Below, piece by piece: positions 15,050-16,439 of a DNA stretch of 16,439 nt; the stretch's first letter is position 1; each line of letters opens with the position of its first letter. Below the pieces are notes generated by a model. It was not told the DNA's origin. It was given only the letters and a program-made list of their open reading frames with translations, and ran no database searches. The DNA is from Thiobacillus sp. UBA6918 (lineage in GTDB: Bacteria > Pseudomonadota > Gammaproteobacteria > Burkholderiales > Thiobacillaceae). A program made the translations under genes and the position numbers. Where the stretch lies: assembly GCA_002450925.1 (NCBI GenBank), contig DKAU01000092.1, positions 1 to 16,439 on the forward strand, given 5' to 3'.

Positions 15050-15077
15050 TGCTTTAAGATTAATAATATTAGAGAAT
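15049..15077 (+). promoter_or_regulatory. Predicted promoter of the candidate small RNA
   Basis: TTGCTT (15049-15054) and GAGAAT (15072-15077) are separated by exactly 17 bases in a very AT-rich stretch. They match the sigma-70 hexamers at 3 and 4 positions, so the promoter is modest. The predicted start, 15084-15085, coincides with the first paired base of the hairpin downstream, which adds support. Confidence 0.4.
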
Positions 15078-15083
15078 GCTAAT

Positions 15084-15178
15084 AACACGATGCGTCATCC
15101 CCTGGCGCTTTGTGTTGTCTCCTCCATCCTCCTCCTTTGGTGGATTTTTGCCCGGCATGCTTTGCCGGGCATTTTTTT
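15084..15178 (+). ncRNA. Candidate small RNA with anti-Shine-Dalgarno loops
   Basis: About 95 bases form three consecutive hairpins. Hairpin 1 (15084-15097 with 15103-15116) has 13 pairs, two of them G-U, and one U-U mismatch, closed by the loop UCCCC. Hairpin 2 (15123-15128 with 15139-15144) has six pairs and the 10-base loop CUCCUCCUUU. Hairpin 3 (15150-15157 with 15163-15170) is an intrinsic terminator ending in seven T. The CUCCUCC loop is complementary to Shine-Dalgarno sequences, as in the CUCCUCC-loop small RNAs known from alphaproteobacteria. A promoter-like element with an overlapping inverted repeat precedes it. It lies between dnaE and the convergent acylphosphatase gene. It could instead be the 3' untranslated end of the dnaE message, 175 bases beyond its stop; the two are not exclusive. 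I recognise no named family. Confidence 0.55.
15150..15178 (+). terminator. Intrinsic terminator after dnaE / of the small RNA
   Basis: GCCCGGCA (15150-15157) pairs perfectly with TGCCGGGC (15163-15170) around the loop TGCTT, followed by A and seven T. The T-run is only on the plus-strand side; read on the minus strand the hairpin is followed by A residues, so it should not terminate the acylphosphatase transcript. Confidence 0.9.
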
Positions 15179-15186
15179 GCCTAGAG

Positions 15187-15465
15187 CTATCGTTTCTCAA
15201 ATCCGGTCATGCGTCCGGAAAGTGATTCGCCATCACATTCCGAGATTTCAACATTAGTTACTTTGGCAGCGGGAGGACCTTGTCTGGTCCAGTGAATCAA
15301 TGCGTTGAGGGATGCAGGATCACCGAAGGCTAAGGCTTCAACACGACCATCAGGCAAATTTCTAACCCATCCGGATATGCCGAGCTTAAGCGCCTCCTGG
15401 CGCATGGATTCGCGAAACCAGACTCCCTGTACCCGCCCTGAGATGTGCAGGTACAGGCAGGGCAT
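15187..15465 (-). CDS. acyP: Acylphosphatase
   Basis: Acylphosphatase hydrolyses acyl phosphates such as acetyl phosphate and 1,3-bisphosphoglycerate in the cytoplasm. The 92-residue protein has the family's ferredoxin-like fold signature: the phosphate-binding loop GRVQGVWFR with its catalytic arginine (about residues 10-18) and the second motif GISGWVRNLPDGRVEALAFG, containing the catalytic asparagine in VRNLPDG. The ATG shares one base with the metG stop (TAATG), so it is translated by coupling to metG and belongs to that transcript. No terminator is visible after its stop on this strand. Confidence 0.96.
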   Translation of the reverse strand: MPCLYLHISGRVQGVWFRESMRQEALKLGISGWVRNLPDGRVEALAFGDPASLNALIHWTRQGPPAAKVTNVEISECDGESLSGRMTGFEKR

Positions 15466-16439
15466 TACTTGACCCGCATTCCCGGAGTGGCACCGCTGTC
15501 GGGTGAGAGAATATAGAGTCCGGCTGTCTCGCCTGTGGGATCGCTGGACGCCAGCACCATGCCTTCGCTCATGCCGAACTTCATCTTGCGCGGGGCGAGG
15601 TTGGCGACCATGACCGTCAGGCGGCCGACCAGGGTCTCTGGCGCATAGGCCGACTTGATGCCGGCAAACACCTGTTTTGTTCCAAGCGGTCCTACATCGA
15701 GAGTCAGCTTCAGCAGTTTGTCTGCGCCTTCCACATGCTCGGCGTTGGCGATGCGTGCGATGCGCAGGTCGATCTTGCTGAAGTCGTCGATGCTTATGAA
15801 GTTGGTTTCTTCGGTCACGGTTTTGTTTTCCTGATGAACTTGTGCCTCGGCGTGGCGTGCCGGGGCTTGTGGGGCTTCGAGGGATTGTTTGTTGGCTTCT
15901 ACCAGAGCATCGATCTGCTTCGTGTCAACGCGTGTCATGAGGTGGCTGTAAGTCTGGATCGTGTGGCCGCCGGGCAGTACATTCTTGCCGTCAGTCCAGG
16001 CCAATGGTGAAATATTGAGGAAGCCTTCCACTGCTTCGGCGAGCTTTGGCAGTACCGGTTTGAGGTACAGCGCCAGCAGACGGAACAGGTTGATCGAAAT
16101 CGTGCAGACTTCATGCAATCGGGCTTCCTGACCTTCCTGCTTGGCAATCTCCCAGGGTTTTTCGTCGTTCACGTACTGGTTGGCCACATCGGCCAGCGCC
16201 ATGATCTCGCGCACCGCCTTGCTGTATTCGCGTGCATCGAAATGACTCGCGATTTCATCGGCCTTGTCCTGCAGGGCCTGTATCGCCGGATTCGCAGGGC
16301 AGGCAGCAAGCTTGCCGTCAAAACGCTTGGCGATGAAACCCGCAGAGCGCGAAGCGATGTTTACGAATTTTCCAACCAGATCCGAGTTAACGCGTGCCGA
16401 GAAATCTTCCAGGTTGAGGTCGATGTCGCTCATGTCGGC
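15465..16439 (-). CDS. metG: Methionyl-tRNA synthetase, C-terminal part (5' end outside window)
   Basis: MetG charges tRNA-Met with methionine. The frame is open to the right edge, so about 324 C-terminal residues are seen and the catalytic core with its HIGH and KMSKS motifs lies outside. The visible part holds the helical anticodon-binding domain (IDLNLEDFSARVNSDL, NIASRSAGFIAKRFDG and ANQYVNDEKPWEIAK), then a linker of low conservation, and the C-terminal dimerisation domain of the tRNA-binding OB type (DFSKIDLRIARIANAEHVEGADKLL and VANLAPRKMKFGMSEGM), as in the long, dimeric E. coli enzyme. It overlaps acyP by one base. Confidence 0.97.
   Translation of the reverse strand, partial: ADMSDIDLNLEDFSARVNSDLVGKFVNIASRSAGFIAKRFDGKLAACPANPAIQALQDKADEIASHFDAREYSKAVREIMALADVANQYVNDEKPWEIAKQEGQEARLHEVCTISINLFRLLALYLKPVLPKLAEAVEGFLNISPLAWTDGKNVLPGGHTIQTYSHLMTRVDTKQIDALVEANKQSLEAPQAPARHAEAQVHQENKTVTEETNFISIDDFSKIDLRIARIANAEHVEGADKLLKLTLDVGPLGTKQVFAGIKSAYAPETLVGRLTVMVANLAPRKMKFGMSEGMVLASSDPTGETAGLYILSPDSGATPGMRVK

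Noticed and set aside
15090..15260. A 56-codon open frame starting at ATG 15090 with a hydrophobic stretch (LALCVVSSILLLWWIFA), resembling a small membrane peptide or type I toxin
   Set aside because: It has no ribosome-binding site, its start lies inside a stem, and the frame runs through the terminator, so the predicted transcript would lack its stop codon.

Overview
The window looks like ordinary chromosomal DNA of a betaproteobacterium, probably of the Nitrosomonadales type. This is inferred from the gene order hisDCBHAFIE, HIT hydrolase, tatABC, from single-function hisB and separate hisI and hisE genes, and from the protein sequences. No insertion sequence, integrase, phage gene, tRNA, rRNA or CRISPR array was seen.

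Left end (1-2062): the 3' end of an hdrC-like gene and a complete hdrB-like gene with two full cysteine-rich CCG motifs. Such pairs occur in heterodisulfide-reductase-like complexes, including the sulfur-oxidising sHdr systems, so the organism may oxidise sulfur compounds. That is not proven from two genes. A perfect 11-bp terminator hairpin closes the pair. A small acidic protein of unknown function follows, convergent with a Fur-superfamily regulator that resembles the Irr/PerR branch. The regulator's promoter region carries two inverted repeats.

Middle (2227-10014): a histidine operon, hisD-hisC-hisB-hisH-hisA-hisF-hisI-hisE, runs on into a HINT-type HIT protein and the twin-arginine translocase genes tatA-tatB-tatC. 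Six junctions overlap by 1 to 4 bases (hisB/H, hisA/F, hisF/I, hisI/E, hisE/HIT, tatB/C). hisG and a histidinol-phosphate phosphatase gene are absent from the window.

Right-centre (10015-14909): an ammonium transporter (amt) has textbook nitrogen control. Two NtrC-type sites about 30 bp apart lie upstream of a sigma-54 promoter, and a strong terminator lies downstream. Next is dnaE, the replicative polymerase alpha subunit.

Right end (14910-16439): the 277-bp gap after dnaE holds the most interesting feature, a probable unannotated small RNA at about 15084-15178. It has a promoter-like element overlapped by an inverted repeat, a long first hairpin with a C-rich loop, a second hairpin whose loop is CUCCUCCUUU (complementary to Shine-Dalgarno sequences), and an intrinsic terminator. 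On the opposite strand are acylphosphatase and the 3' part of metG, overlapping by one base.
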